Source: RPRB01 sp035501615
GTDB lineage: Bacteria; Myxococcota; Myxococcia; Myxococcales; Myxococcaceae
NCBI GenBank assembly: GCA_035501615.1
Contig: DATJVY010000050.1
Location: 1 to 64,000 of the forward strand
DNA: 64,000 bases
Direction of reading: 5' to 3'
The position numbers and the translations under genes were made by a program. This document shows positions 1 through 9,810 of the stretch, in pieces. Positions within the stretch are counted from its first letter, which is position 1; each line of letters begins with the position of its first letter. The notes beneath the pieces were generated by a model. That model had not been told where the DNA came from, ran no database searches, and saw only the letters and a program-made list of their open reading frames with translations.

Positions 1-1
1 T

Positions 2-310
2 GCCGATGCGCGGCGGGTCCACCGAGCGCTCCAGGAAGACGGAGGTGACGACCGGCACGACCACGACCACTGCCGCGACCGCCCGGCGTATCGCCTCTAC
101 GAGGTCCAGAACGGGAACCACATCGAGACCTACCAGGACAGGTTCGCCCAGCTCGAGCTGATCGAACCGCACGCCCAGCACGCCTTCGGCCTGCTGGACC
201 AGGTGGAGCACGGAGAGACGCTCCCACCGAGCCTGTGCATTCCCCGTGGGGACACCATCTCTGCCTCACCCGCGCAGCCGGGTCACTGCACCGCGTACTT
301 CGTCCCCTGA
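2..310 (+). CDS. alpha/beta-hydrolase, C-terminal fragment (3-hydroxybutyrate-oligomer hydrolase/tannase-like?)
   Basis: Only the last ~102 codons are in the window; the gene enters from the left and ends at TGA 308-310. The fragment reads in one open frame with a hydrophilic His/Asp-rich stretch, then YRLYEVQNGNHIETYQD and a C-terminus containing HGETLPPSLCIPRG. The pattern of an Asn-His dipeptide followed by a T-LPPS tail resembles the C-termini of D-3-hydroxybutyrate oligomer hydrolases and related secreted esterases, where the His is the last member of the Ser-Asp-His triad. That assignment rests on a short match and is tentative; the coding call is firmer because the frame runs uninterrupted with typical codon use up to a strong hairpin. 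A 3-hydroxybutyrate dehydrogenase lies elsewhere in the window (44281), but no direct link can be shown. Confidence 0.5.
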   Translation, partial: ADARRVHRALQEDGGDDRHDHDHCRDRPAYRLYEVQNGNHIETYQDRFAQLELIEPHAQHAFGLLDQVEHGETLPPSLCIPRGDTISASPAQPGHCTAYFVP

Positions 311-323
311 GCCTTTCGAAATT

Positions 324-364
324 GCGGCCGGCTCCGCACCGGGGGGGTGGTGCGGGCCGGCCGC
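324..364. terminator. strong hairpin between convergent genes, likely bidirectional terminator
   Basis: Left arm GCGGCCGGC (324-332), bulged T333, CCGCACC (334-340), 8-nt loop, right arm GGTGCGG (349-355) and GCCGGCCGC (356-364): a 16-bp stem with one bulge. For the leftward transcript the stem is followed by AATTTCG, a weak U-run. It sits exactly between the hydrolase stop at 310 and the MFS gene stop at 393. Confidence 0.65.
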
Positions 365-392
365 GGTCTGGGGAACGTCCCCGGACGTCAGG

Positions 393-2021
393 CTACATGG
401 TCGCGATCTTGTGGTCCTTGGTCTCCTTGATGAAGATCGAGCCGATGACGAAGCTCATCGCCGCCACGATGATCGGGTACCAGAGGCCGTAGTAGATGTT
501 CCCGTTTGCCGCGACCAGCGCGGTGGCGGTCAGGGGGAGCATGCCGCCGAACCAGCCGTTGCCGATGTGGTACGGCAGCGACATGGAGGTGTAGCGGATC
601 CGGGTGGGGAACAGCTCCACCAGGAACGCGGCGATCGGGGCGTACACCATCGTCACGAAGATGACCTGGATGAAGAGGATGATCAGGATCGCCCACCAGT
701 CCCCGGCCCTCGACCCGTTCCAGGTGAAGCCCGCGAAGTCGAACTTGGCCGGATATCCGTGGGCGGCGAGAACCTCCTTCAGCCTGGCCTCGTTGACCCC
801 GGTGATCTCCGTGTCGTTCACCTTCACCACCGGCGCCGACCCCGGCGCTCCGGGCACGTGGGTGTAGGTGAGACTGCGCGAGGTCATGAGGTTTCGAACC
901 TTGTCGCAGTCGCTGTACCGGGTGGTGGGGAGCGCGAAGATGTGAACCTGGCAGTCGCTGGCGGTCAGGGTGATCGTGTTGGTGGCGTTGAAGTGCTCCA
1001 GGGCCGGGTTGGCGAAGTGAGTCATCGCCCGGTACAGCGGGAAGTAGGTCAGAACGGGGATCAGGAAACCCAGCATCATGATCCACTTCCGGCCGATTCG
1101 GTCCGACAGCTTGCCGAAGACGATGAAGAACGGTGTGCCGAGGACCAACGACAGCCCGATCAGCCCGTACACGGTCTCGTACGGAACCTTGAGCGTCGAT
1201 CCGAGGAAGAACAGCGCGTAGAACTGGCCCGTGTACCAGACCACCCCCTCGCCCGCGGTGGCTCCGAGGAGAGCGAGGATCACGATCTTGAGGTTGCTCC
1301 ACTGGCCGAAGCTCTCCGAGATCGGCGCCTTGCTCCCCTTGCCCTGCTCCTTCATCTGCCGGAACAGCGGTGACTCGTTCAGCTTGAGCCGGATGTAGAT
1401 CGAGACGACGAGCAGGATGATCGAGAGAATGAACGGGATTCTCCAGCCCCAACCCTTGAACTCATCTGCGGTCATCCCGGTGCGGCACGCGTAGATCACG
1501 ATCAGGGCCAGGAGCAGACCCACCGTGGCGGTGGTCTGGATCCACGAGGTATGGCTCCCACGCTTGTTTTCCGGGGCGTGCTCGGCGACGTAGGTCGCCG
1601 CGCCACCGTACTCACCGCCGAGCGCCAGACCCTGCGCCAGTCGGAGCAGCAGCAGCAGCAGCGGGGCCACCATGCCGAGGGTGGCGTACGTCGGTAGGAA
1701 CCCGACCAGCGCGGTCGACAGACCCATCACGGTGATGGTGATGAGGAAGGTGTATTTCCGGCCGACCAGGTCACCGATGCGGCCGAACACGAGCGCGCCG
1801 AAAGGGCGGACGAGGAAGCCCGCCGCGTAGTTCACGAACGCATTGAGGAGGGCTGTCGTCTGGTTCCCCGGAGGGAAGAACACGCTGGCGAAGAACGGCG
1901 CGAGCACAGCGTAGATGTAGAAGTCGTACCACTCGAAGACGGTACCCAGGCTCGACGCGAAGATGACGCGACGCTCTTCGCTCTTGTCGATCATGGGCAG
2001 GGATGACGCGGCGACGGCCAT
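393..2021 (-). CDS. MFS transporter, metabolite:H+ symporter (MHS/ProP-ShiA-KgtP type)
   Basis: 542 aa inner-membrane proton symporter, probably for a carboxylate or other small metabolite. The N-terminal signature FEWYDFYIYAVLAPFF and the loop motif GRIGDLVGRKYTF are hallmarks of the MHS family, as are RLAQGLALGGEYGGA and the second-half GKLSDRIGRKW. Between TM9 and TM10 there is an unusually long soluble insertion of roughly 115 residues with two cysteines 14 residues apart; otherwise the 12-TM plan is intact. The ATG at 2021 is chosen because AGAAGGAGG lies 8 nt upstream; the further ATG at 2072 lies inside the sigma-54 promoter described separately and would precede the transcript start. 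Its placement after a symporter-kinase/NtrC pair suggests it is a target of that system. The substrate cannot be named from sequence. Confidence 0.88.
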   Translation of the reverse strand: MAVAASSLPMIDKSEERRVIFASSLGTVFEWYDFYIYAVLAPFFASVFFPPGNQTTALLNAFVNYAAGFLVRPFGALVFGRIGDLVGRKYTFLITITVMGLSTALVGFLPTYATLGMVAPLLLLLLRLAQGLALGGEYGGAATYVAEHAPENKRGSHTSWIQTTATVGLLLALIVIYACRTGMTADEFKGWGWRIPFILSIILLVVSIYIRLKLNESPLFRQMKEQGKGSKAPISESFGQWSNLKIVILALLGATAGEGVVWYTGQFYALFFLGSTLKVPYETVYGLIGLSLVLGTPFFIVFGKLSDRIGRKWIMMLGFLIPVLTYFPLYRAMTHFANPALEHFNATNTITLTASDCQVHIFALPTTRYSDCDKVRNLMTSRSLTYTHVPGAPGSAPVVKVNDTEITGVNEARLKEVLAAHGYPAKFDFAGFTWNGSRAGDWWAILIILFIQVIFVTMVYAPIAAFLVELFPTRIRYTSMSLPYHIGNGWFGGMLPLTATALVAANGNIYYGLWYPIIVAAMSFVIGSIFIKETKDHKIATM

Positions 2022-2065
2022 CGGTCTGCCTCCTTCTGGAAGACGGGTGGGGCGTCGAAAGGACC

Positions 2066-2080
2066 GCAACATTCAAGCCA
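2066..2080 (-). promoter_or_regulatory. sigma-54 (-24/-12) promoter for the MHS symporter gene
   Basis: Reading leftward, TGGCTTGAATGTTGC matches the sigma-54 consensus TGGCACG-N4-TTGC with the invariant GG and GC at the right 10-bp spacing; mismatches are A5 and C6. The -12 C is at 2066, so transcription would begin near 2054, giving a ~33-nt leader containing the AGAAGGAGG ribosome site before the ATG at 2021. The inverted repeat at 2155-2171 lies 97 bp upstream, a normal distance for an enhancer-binding protein. Confidence 0.7.
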
Positions 2081-2142
2081 AGTTGCACACATCAGCACCT
2101 TCACCCGGTTCGACGCTGACGCGTCGCGCCAGCGCGCAGAAC

Positions 2143-2171
2143 GGTAACAGTCGACGTTACCTTCGGTAACG
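2143..2171. promoter_or_regulatory. inverted-repeat enhancer site (UAS) for the NtrC-type activator, with an extra half-site
   Basis: CGTTACC TTC GGTAACG at 2155-2171 is a perfect 7-bp inverted repeat with a 3-bp spacer. A further GGTAAC half-site sits at 2143-2148. The same 17-bp geometry (CGTTAC-N5-GTAACG) recurs at 3740-3756 before the other sigma-54 promoter. Both sites lie near the gene for an NtrC-type activator, so they are its most likely binding sites; this is inferred, not shown. Confidence 0.65.
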
Positions 2172-2214
2172 CCTCCGACCACCGAGTGGCAGGACCGCGG
2201 ACGGGTCCTCCGCC

Positions 2215-3642
2215 TCAGGCTCGCCCGATGGGGCCCTCGATGGGAAAGACGTTGCTCGGCGCGATGCCGGCCAGAGAGGCCACTCCGATCACCGCGAGGC
2301 TCCCGTCGGCGAGCTGGCGGCACCGAAGCCCCGTCCGGTACAGCCCGGGGAAGCGCTCCAGCCGCTGCGCCACGTAGCCCGCGTGGTCCTGCTCCAGGCT
2401 CCGGGGCTGGGCCGGCCACGACCGCTTGACGCAGAGCTCGCCCTCGGCCCCGGTTCCGCTCGCCCGCCGGCCGGCGGGGTCCACCACGACCGGGTCCACG
2501 CCGAAGAGCGGCGTCCCGCCGAGGTCTCCGAAGCGGGTGGCGAGCATCCCGCCCCCCTCGGCGCTCCACACCGGGGCGACCGAGGCGTCCGAGCCGTCCA
2601 GCGAGATGCCCAGCACCCCCGGTCCAGCCGCCGCCAGCGCCGCGCGCGGGCCGACGAGGTGCGTGACGCCGAGCGCCCGGGGCCGCTGGGCCCCGTCGCC
2701 CCGCTCGTCGAACACGAGGGCGCCCCCGAGCACCCACGTGCCCCACAGCACGTCCACACGGGAGCCGGCGTACCCCTCGGTGCAGAGCACCTGGGCGCCC
2801 GGCCCGATGCCCGCTGCCTCCCGGAGGGCCAGCGCTGCGCAGAGGAGGAAGCCCGCGGCCCCGTGCACCACCGGGGGCCCCTCCTCGAGGGCGGGGACGA
2901 GCAGCAGCGGGTCCTCGCCGTCGCAGGGGCGAAGGGCGCAGGTGGGGCGCGCCCGGGCGAGCGCCGTACCCAGCTCCTGGTCGCGCCCGTACACCAGGCT
3001 GACCGGAGAGCCGGTGCGCCGCTCCACCAGGACCGACTCCACCCGACCGAGCCCGCCGAGCAGGTTCTCCACCCGCTCCCAGAGGGACAGCCGCTCCTCG
3101 GGCAGCGGCGCCTCGTCCGCCGTCACCAGCACCCGTGCCCGCGTGGCACGGAGCACCCGCCCCAGCGCCGCGCCGGACCGAGCGGGCACGGCCACCGGCA
3201 CCGCCCCGATGCGGGCACAGCCGAGATGGAGCATCGCCTGGGTGGGCGTCTCGGGCAGGTGCCCGACCACCCGGTCGCCCCAGCGGACGCCCTGCGAGAG
3301 GAGCACCTGCGCCATCCGCGCCGAGGCCTGGCGGAGCTCGCGGAAGCTCCAGGACACGACGTCCCCCTCGGCCCGGGCCCAGACCAGCGCCGTCCGCTCG
3401 GGGGTGGCGACCGCGTGCCGGTCCACGGCGTTCCAGGCCGCGTTGAGCAGCCCGCCCGAGAACCAGCTCATGTCGCCATGCTTCATGTCCCCGACGAAGG
3501 CCTCGTCGGGGGGGCGAATCCAGTCGAGGAGCCCCGCCTCCCGAAGCCAGAACCGGCGCGGGCTCTGCAGACTCTCGTCGGCCAGCCGCCTGCAGGCCTC
3601 GAGCCGCTCTTCCAGGCTGCATTCGACGAGGCTGCTGCTCAC
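2215..3642 (-). CDS. acetyl-CoA-synthetase-derived protein with degenerate active site (probable pseudoenzyme)
   Basis: 475 aa against ~650 for acetyl-CoA synthetase. The fold order of Acs can be followed: SPRRFWLREAGLLDW near residue 28, WSFRELRQAS near 98, VDVLWGTWVLGGALVFDE near 296 and SWPAQPRSL near 408. The catalytic elements are gone: the P-loop region (TSGSTGKPKG in Acs) is replaced by PALEEGPPVVHG near 250, the ribose-binding Asp of SGDGAR is Leu439, the hinge Arg is Val454, and the protein stops there, lacking the whole C-terminal lysine-bearing domain. No frameshift or internal stop is seen, so it looks maintained rather than decaying. GTG at 3642 is the only start before the conserved region, but the predicted transcript start (~3652) leaves almost no leader. 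Likely a binding or regulatory protein; function unknown. Confidence 0.75.
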   Translation of the reverse strand: MSSSLVECSLEERLEACRRLADESLQSPRRFWLREAGLLDWIRPPDEAFVGDMKHGDMSWFSGGLLNAAWNAVDRHAVATPERTALVWARAEGDVVSWSFRELRQASARMAQVLLSQGVRWGDRVVGHLPETPTQAMLHLGCARIGAVPVAVPARSGAALGRVLRATRARVLVTADEAPLPEERLSLWERVENLLGGLGRVESVLVERRTGSPVSLVYGRDQELGTALARARPTCALRPCDGEDPLLLVPALEEGPPVVHGAAGFLLCAALALREAAGIGPGAQVLCTEGYAGSRVDVLWGTWVLGGALVFDERGDGAQRPRALGVTHLVGPRAALAAAGPGVLGISLDGSDASVAPVWSAEGGGMLATRFGDLGGTPLFGVDPVVVDPAGRRASGTGAEGELCVKRSWPAQPRSLEQDHAGYVAQRLERFPGLYRTGLRCRQLADGSLAVIGVASLAGIAPSNVFPIEGPIGRA

Positions 3643-3663
3643 GGCCGTAGGGGGGCGCGACAG

Positions 3664-3678
3664 GCAAGCCGTTTGCCA
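3664..3678 (-). promoter_or_regulatory. sigma-54 (-24/-12) promoter for the Acs-like gene
   Basis: Leftward TGGCAAACGGCTTGC matches TGGCA and TTGC exactly with the required spacing. The -12 C is at 3664; the start codon is GTG at 3642, so the leader would be only ~10 nt. The matching inverted repeat is centred 84 bp upstream at 3748. It lies in the 122-bp gap after the NtrC-type regulator gene. Confidence 0.7.
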
Positions 3679-3739
3679 CTGGCTTCGCTCGTCCCCTTGC
3701 GGACTTCGCGGGGGCGGCGCGTGTCGTTCCGCTACACGG

Positions 3740-3756
3740 CGTTACCGAACGTAACG
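3740..3756. promoter_or_regulatory. inverted-repeat enhancer site (UAS), second copy
   Basis: CGTTACC GAA CGTAACG: 6-bp perfect outer arms (CGTTAC/GTAACG) around 5 bp, the same geometry as the site at 2155-2171. It lies just past the stop codon of the NtrC-type regulator and upstream of the sigma-54 promoter at 3664-3678. Confidence 0.65.
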
Positions 3757-3764
3757 GGCACCGC

Positions 3765-5110
<1,346 letters not shown>

Positions 5111-5114
<4 letters not shown>

Positions 5115-8086
5115 GCGCGTACTCCCCCGAGGGCCTCGGCCACCCTCGTCCCCGGAACCACCGGTCCCTCGGCCCCCGGCAGCTCCACCTCCACGGTCGT
5201 CCCCGCTCCGGGCCGGCTCTCGACCCGCAGCGCGCCCCCGTGCTCGCGGACGATCGCCGCCACGAGCGGGAGCCCAAGTCCAGTACCCTGCCCCGGAGGC
5301 TTCGTCGTGTAAAAAGGTTCAAACATCCGTTCGCGGGTCGAGGCGTCCATTCCAGTCCCACGGTCCTGGACGAAGACCTTGACGCCCTGTGTCGTTGAGA
5401 GCGCACCGACCGTGACGGGGGTCCCCGGCGGGCTGGCGTCGCAGGCATTCGAGACGAGGTTGACGAAGACCTGGATCAGGCGCTGCCGGTCGCCCGAGAC
5501 GTGCACTCCGTCGGGCACCTGATTCTCGCAGGGGACGCCCTTCGCCTCGCGCGACAGCCGGACCAGGGTGATGGCCTCCCCGACACAGGCGTGGAGGTCG
5601 ACCGGCGCCCGGTGCATCCCGTCGGGAGCCCCGGCGTGGCTGTAGCCGAGCAGCACCCGGACGATGGCGTCGATGCGCTGGGTCTCGCGGAGGATGAGGA
5701 CCACCCGGTCCCGGAGCTCCGCCTGTCCCAGCTCGGACGCCAGGTTCTGAGCGAGGCAGGCGATGCCGGTCAGCGGGTTGCCGATCTCGTGCGCGACGCC
5801 CGCCGCCAGCCGCCCGACCGAGGCCAGCCGGTCCTGGTGGGCCACCTGCGCGGCGAGCAGCTTGCGCTCGGTGAGGTCCTCCACCAGGACCACCACTCCG
5901 GCCGTCTCGCCGGTGCTGGCGCCGGGCTCGTGCACTTGGCTCCGGGTGAGCGAGAAGGCGCGCTCGCCGCCCCCGAGGTGGAGGTGCACCTCCTGCTGCG
6001 TCGCCACCCCCGAGACGAAGGCCTGGAGGGAGGCAGGAAGCGGGCCGGAAAGGGCGTCGAGCCGCGCGCCGACGGCGTCGTGGGCTGTGAGCCCGCTGGT
6101 GTGCTCGAGCGCGCGGTTCCAGATGACCACGTCACGGTCCGGCCCCAGCGCGCAGACTCCGAGCGGCAGGTCCTCCAGGAGCCGGCGGAGGTAGCGACGG
6201 TAGGCCTCGATCTCGGCCGGGGCGCCCTGGAGCTGCGCCCGGCTCGCCCGGAGCTGGTCCTCGAGCGCGCGGATGCGGTCGCTCAGCGGCGCCCGCGCCC
6301 CGGACTTGATGCGGATGCTCCGGTCCACCACCCAGCGGGCGACGAGGGGCCCCATCAGCCCGGAGAGGTTGCGCTGCAGCCGGTCGCGCAGCCGGCCGAG
6401 CTGTGCCGGGCGCCGCTCGCCGGGCACCATGTTCAGGTCGGCGAGCGCCTGCTCCAGCTCGACGGAGGCCGCGTCGGCGCCGAGCAGGGGGGCCAGGCGG
6501 GCCTGGAACTCCTGCGCGCTCGAGGGCTCGAGCATCCACGGTCCGGGCGCGGCGCCGCGGGTGCAGGCCACCGCTGCCTCCTCCTCGCGCACCGTGGGCC
6601 GGGTGAACAGGGACACGCCGGCGAACAGGGCTCCGTTGAGGAAGAGGGACCAGAAGGTCGAGGCGCTCCAGGGCTCGGCCCCGGGCTGGATGCCGAACAC
6701 CCACGCGAGGTCGAACGCCGCGGGGAGGAGGCGCCCGTGGGCGAGCAGGGGAAGGAAGAGCGTCACCGCCCAGACCCCCACCCCGGCGGAGAGACCGGCG
6801 AGGAAGCCCGCCCGCGTCGCCCCGCGCCAGAAGAGGAGGGCCAGCACGCCAGGCAGGACCTGGGCGACGGCGACGAAGGAGGTGAGGCCGATCTCCACCA
6901 GCCCCTGGCGAGTGGCGAGCAGCCGGCTGAAGGCGTAGCCCAGCGCGAGCACCGCGACGATGAGCGCCCGCCGCGCCCAGAGGAGCCCGGCGTAGAGGTC
7001 GCCGGAGCGGGAGAGGTCGGTCCGCGGCAGCACCAGGTGGTTCAGGCACATCGCCGCGAGCGCCAGGGTGTCGACGATGAGCATGCTGCTCGCCGCCGAG
7101 ATGGCGCCGATGAAGGCCAGCGCCGCGACCAGTGGATGGCCGCTGCTCCGCGCCAGGGCGAGCACGTGGTTGTCGGGGTTTCCGTCCGGGAAGCGGACCG
7201 TCCCGCTCCAGAGCAGCGGCATCACCGCGACGTTGAGGAGCAGGAGGAAGAGGGGGAACGCCCAGGCCGCCACCCGGAGCGCGCGTCCGTCCAGCGACTC
7301 GGTGAAGGCCATGTGGAACTGGCGGGGGAGGAGGAAGGCCGCCGCGAAGGAGAGGAGCAGGAGCGTGAACCAAGGTCCGCTCTGCACCGGCCGGTAGGCC
7401 TGCTCCAGCGCTCCGGGGTGCTCGGCCAGCCAGCGGGAGAGGCCGGGGAGTCCGCCGAACACGCCGCTCACCGCCACCGCGCCCACGGTGAGCAGCGCCA
7501 GCAGCTTCACCAGCGACTCGAAGGCGATGGCCACCCCCAGCCCCGCGTGCCGCTCGCGCGGCGTCACGTGCCGCGCGCCGAAGAGGAGGGCGAAGAGCGT
7601 GACCAGCGCGCAGAACATGAGGGCGATGCCACTCGGCGGAGAGGCCTGGGCCAGCACCTTGAACGCGGCGGTCACCGCGTGGATCTGCAGCGCCAGGTAG
7701 GGAAGGTTGCCGGCGAGCATGAACATCGTCACCAGCACGCCCGCGGCCTGGCTCTGGAAGCGGAAGGCGAAGAGATCGGCAAGCGAGGTGAGCTGGTGCT
7801 CCCGGCACAGCCGCAGCACCGGCTCCCAGAGGACCGGCACCAGCAGGCAGGCCAGGGTCACGCCCAGGTAGATGGTGAGGAAGGTGTACCCGTGGTCCCG
7901 CGCGAACCCGACGCTGCCCGAGTAGGTCCAGGAGGTGGCGTAGACGCCGAGCGACAGCGCGTAGGTGAGCGGGTGGCGAACCACCCGCGCTGGAACGAGC
8001 CCGCGCTCCGTCGCGTACGCCACCCCGAAGAGCAGGAGGAGGTAGGCGACCGCCACCCCGAAGAGCGCTCCGATGGGAGGGCTCAT
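5111..8086 (-). CDS. Na+/solute symporter (SSS) fused to a histidine kinase, CbrA/CrbS-like sensor
   Basis: 991 aa. Residues 1-~500 form a 12-13 TM sodium:solute symporter domain (starting MSPPIGALFGVAVAYLLLLFG, with GVYATSWTYSGSVGFARDHG near the start). Next comes a STAC-like linker (~530-610), a short coiled coil, a PAS domain (LEDLPLGVCALGPDRDVVIWN), then a HisKA domain with AHEIGNPL (phosphoacceptor His766) and an ATPase domain with NLVSNACDA, DRGTGM, FEPFYTTK and GQGTGLGL. All kinase motifs are intact. Known relatives sense transported carboxylates or amino acids and control acetate or carbon-source use. The longer upstream reading frame is ignored because ATG 8086 overlaps the stop of the small upstream gene (ATGA) and begins exactly at the first TM. 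Confidence 0.92.
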
Positions 8087-8280
8087 GGCGGAGCGCTCGT
8101 GCGGTGCACGGCCCAGGCCCCCAGGCCGATGACCAGGAGCCACACCACGAAGGGCGCCGCCCAGCCGCGTCCGGGGGCCGCCCAGAGGACGCGCGCTGGG
8201 CCAGCGAACACCACCAGCGACAGGGCGAACGCCCACAGGGCGGGCTCGGCGGCGCGGCTCTTGTCCGGCGGCAGTGCCAT
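8083..8280 (-). CDS. small two-TM protein coupled to the symporter-kinase (CbrX-like?)
   Basis: 65 aa: a charged N-terminus (MALPPDKSRAAEP), then two hydrophobic helices (LWAFALSLVVFAGPARVLW and FVVWLLVIGLGAWAV). ATG 8280 has GAGGAAGGA just upstream, and the stop TGA 8085-8083 overlaps the kinase ATG by 4 nt. Small membrane proteins accompany several SSS symporters, and a small ORF called cbrX precedes and is coupled to cbrA in Pseudomonas; whether this is homologous cannot be judged by eye. The position suggests an accessory subunit or a device that sets the kinase translation rate. It is the first gene of the operon. Confidence 0.72.
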   Translation of the reverse strand: MALPPDKSRAAEPALWAFALSLVVFAGPARVLWAAPGRGWAAPFVVWLLVIGLGAWAVHRTSAPP

Positions 8281-8358
8281 GTCCTTCCTCGGCGAGGGAC
8301 AGTAGACGTCCCTGGCCTCCGGACAAAAGGTTCCTCCTGACCTGTAGCGCGGTGCGGT

Positions 8359-9162
8359 ATGGACTGGCCTTCTGCGATGACCTCGCTCCTGTCCATCTGG
8401 GCCTGGGTGGAGATTGCCCTGGTCGCGCTCTTCGGGTTCGTCGTCCAGGGCGTGCTCTTCGTGGTGTGCCTGCCGTTCGACCGTCGGCGCCTGGTGGCCG
8501 GGCGGGCCTTCCGCCTGGTCGGCGTCGTGGCGGCGCACCTGAACCCCTTCTGGCGCTTCGGGGTCGTGGGTCCGCAGCCACGGCGGCCCCGGGGCAGGAC
8601 GGTGGTGGTGAGCAACCACCAGTCCAACGCCGACCCGTTCCTCATCTCCTTCCTGCCCTGGGAGATGAAGTGGCTCGGCAAGGCCTCGCTGTTCCGCATC
8701 CCGGTGGCGGGCTGGATGATGCGGATGGCGGGGGACATCCCGGTGGAGCGCGGGGACAGCGACTCGGCGAAGGGCGCGATGGCCGCCTGCGCCCGGTGGC
8801 TCGAGCGGGGGGTGCCGGTGATGCTCTTCCCCGAGGGCACGCGCAGCCCGGACGGGCAGCTGCTCCCCTTCAAGGACGGTGCGTTCCGCCTCGCCATCGA
8901 GACCGGTGCGGACCTGCTCCCGGTGGCCGTGTCCGGGACGCGGACCGCGCTCCCCAAGCACAGCTGGAGGTTCGGGCGCACCGAGGGACGGGTGACGGTG
9001 GGCGCCCCCATCTCCACCGCCGGCCTGACCCTGGCCGACGTCGAGCCGCTGAAGAAGCGGGCCCGGACCGAGATCGAGGCGCTGCGGATGCGGCTGGCCG
9101 GCGGCGGCCTCGGGCCCGGGGCAGCGGAGGGCGCGGGCTCCGCCGAAACGCCGACGGGCTGA
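8359..9162 (+). CDS. plsC: 1-acyl-sn-glycerol-3-phosphate acyltransferase (PlsC family)
   Basis: 267 aa membrane-associated acyltransferase that would add the second acyl chain to lysophosphatidic acid. An N-terminal TM helix (AWVEIALVALFGFVVQGVLFVV) precedes the acyltransferase motifs: SNHQSNADPF (H-X4-D catalytic pair), WLGKASLFRIPVAGW, DIPVERG and LFPEGTRSPDG, then LPVAVSGT. The tail after ~245 is low-complexity. ATG 8359 has no clear ribosome site and an in-frame ATG at 8377 is an alternative. It is divergent from the symporter-kinase operon with only 78 bp between. Several PlsC-like acyltransferases usually exist per genome, so this may not be the housekeeping copy. Confidence 0.85.
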   Translation: MDWPSAMTSLLSIWAWVEIALVALFGFVVQGVLFVVCLPFDRRRLVAGRAFRLVGVVAAHLNPFWRFGVVGPQPRRPRGRTVVVSNHQSNADPFLISFLPWEMKWLGKASLFRIPVAGWMMRMAGDIPVERGDSDSAKGAMAACARWLERGVPVMLFPEGTRSPDGQLLPFKDGAFRLAIETGADLLPVAVSGTRTALPKHSWRFGRTEGRVTVGAPISTAGLTLADVEPLKKRARTEIEALRMRLAGGGLGPGAAEGAGSAETPTG

Positions 9163-9304
9163 GGCCGAACGCCGGGCGTGGGCGGTACACCGACGTCCGG
9201 GCACGGCGGGCCGGGCGCTGGCAGGCCGTCGCCACCCACCTGACCCGCTGCTGAACACGGGACTGTGTGGGCCGGGACGGCGGGGCGCGAGGCATGATGC
9301 AGGC

Positions 9305-9781
9305 GTGCTCCGCCTCCGCGCCGCCGTCCGCTCCGACGTCCCGCTGATCCTCTCCTTCATCCGGGAGCTGGCGACCTACGAGCGGGACGCCGATGCGGTC
9401 GTGGCCACCGAGGAATCGTTGCTCCGCGACGGGTTCGGGCAGCGGCCTTTCTTCCAGGCCACCATCGCCGAGTGGAGCGGCGACCCGGTCGGCTTCGCCT
9501 TCTGGTTCTACGCCTACTCCACGTGGCGCGCGCAGCCCACGCTCTACCTCGAGGACCTCTTCGTACGCCCCGAGGCCCGCGGGCGAGGCATCGGCAAGGA
9601 GATGATGCGCTTCCTCGCCCGGACGGCCCTGGACACGGGCTGCGGGCGCTTCGTCTGGCAGGTGCTGGACTGGAACGAGCCGTCCATCCGGTTCTACGAG
9701 TCGCTGGGGGCGCAGGTGGTTCGCGAGTGGCTCACCTGCCGCATCGACGGGGACGCGCTCCGGGCGCTGGCCGCCGGATGA
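9305..9781 (+). CDS. GNAT-family N-acetyltransferase (spermidine/diamine acetyltransferase-like)
   Basis: 158 aa single-domain GNAT. The order RAAVRSDVPLILSFIRELATYER, LYLEDLFVRPEARGRGIGKEMM (acetyl-CoA pyrophosphate loop, R-G-R-G-I-G-K) and VLDWNEPSIRFYESLGAQV is very like the SSAT (polyamine acetyltransferase) group, whose members also act on other small amines. The start is GTG 9305; the ATGs just upstream are in another frame. It is not obviously co-transcribed with plsC (142-bp gap, nothing recognisable in it). Substrate unproven. Confidence 0.85.
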   Translation: MLRLRAAVRSDVPLILSFIRELATYERDADAVVATEESLLRDGFGQRPFFQATIAEWSGDPVGFAFWFYAYSTWRAQPTLYLEDLFVRPEARGRGIGKEMMRFLARTALDTGCGRFVWQVLDWNEPSIRFYESLGAQVVREWLTCRIDGDALRALAAG

Positions 9782-9810
9782 GTGCAAGATTGCAACCCTG
9801 ACCGCACCGG

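Noticed and set aside
246..1373. 375-aa ORF on the plus strand (and many other long frames over known genes, such as 5501-8305, 6132-9239, 56655-60134)
   Set aside because: Opposite-strand or frame-shifted shadows of genes with clear motifs; compositions are His/Arg/Asp or Ser/Arg-rich and lack family signatures.
2022..2072. Upstream ATG at 2072 as start of the MHS transporter
   Set aside because: It lies inside the sigma-54 promoter, so it would not be transcribed from it; ATG 2021 has a proper ribosome site.
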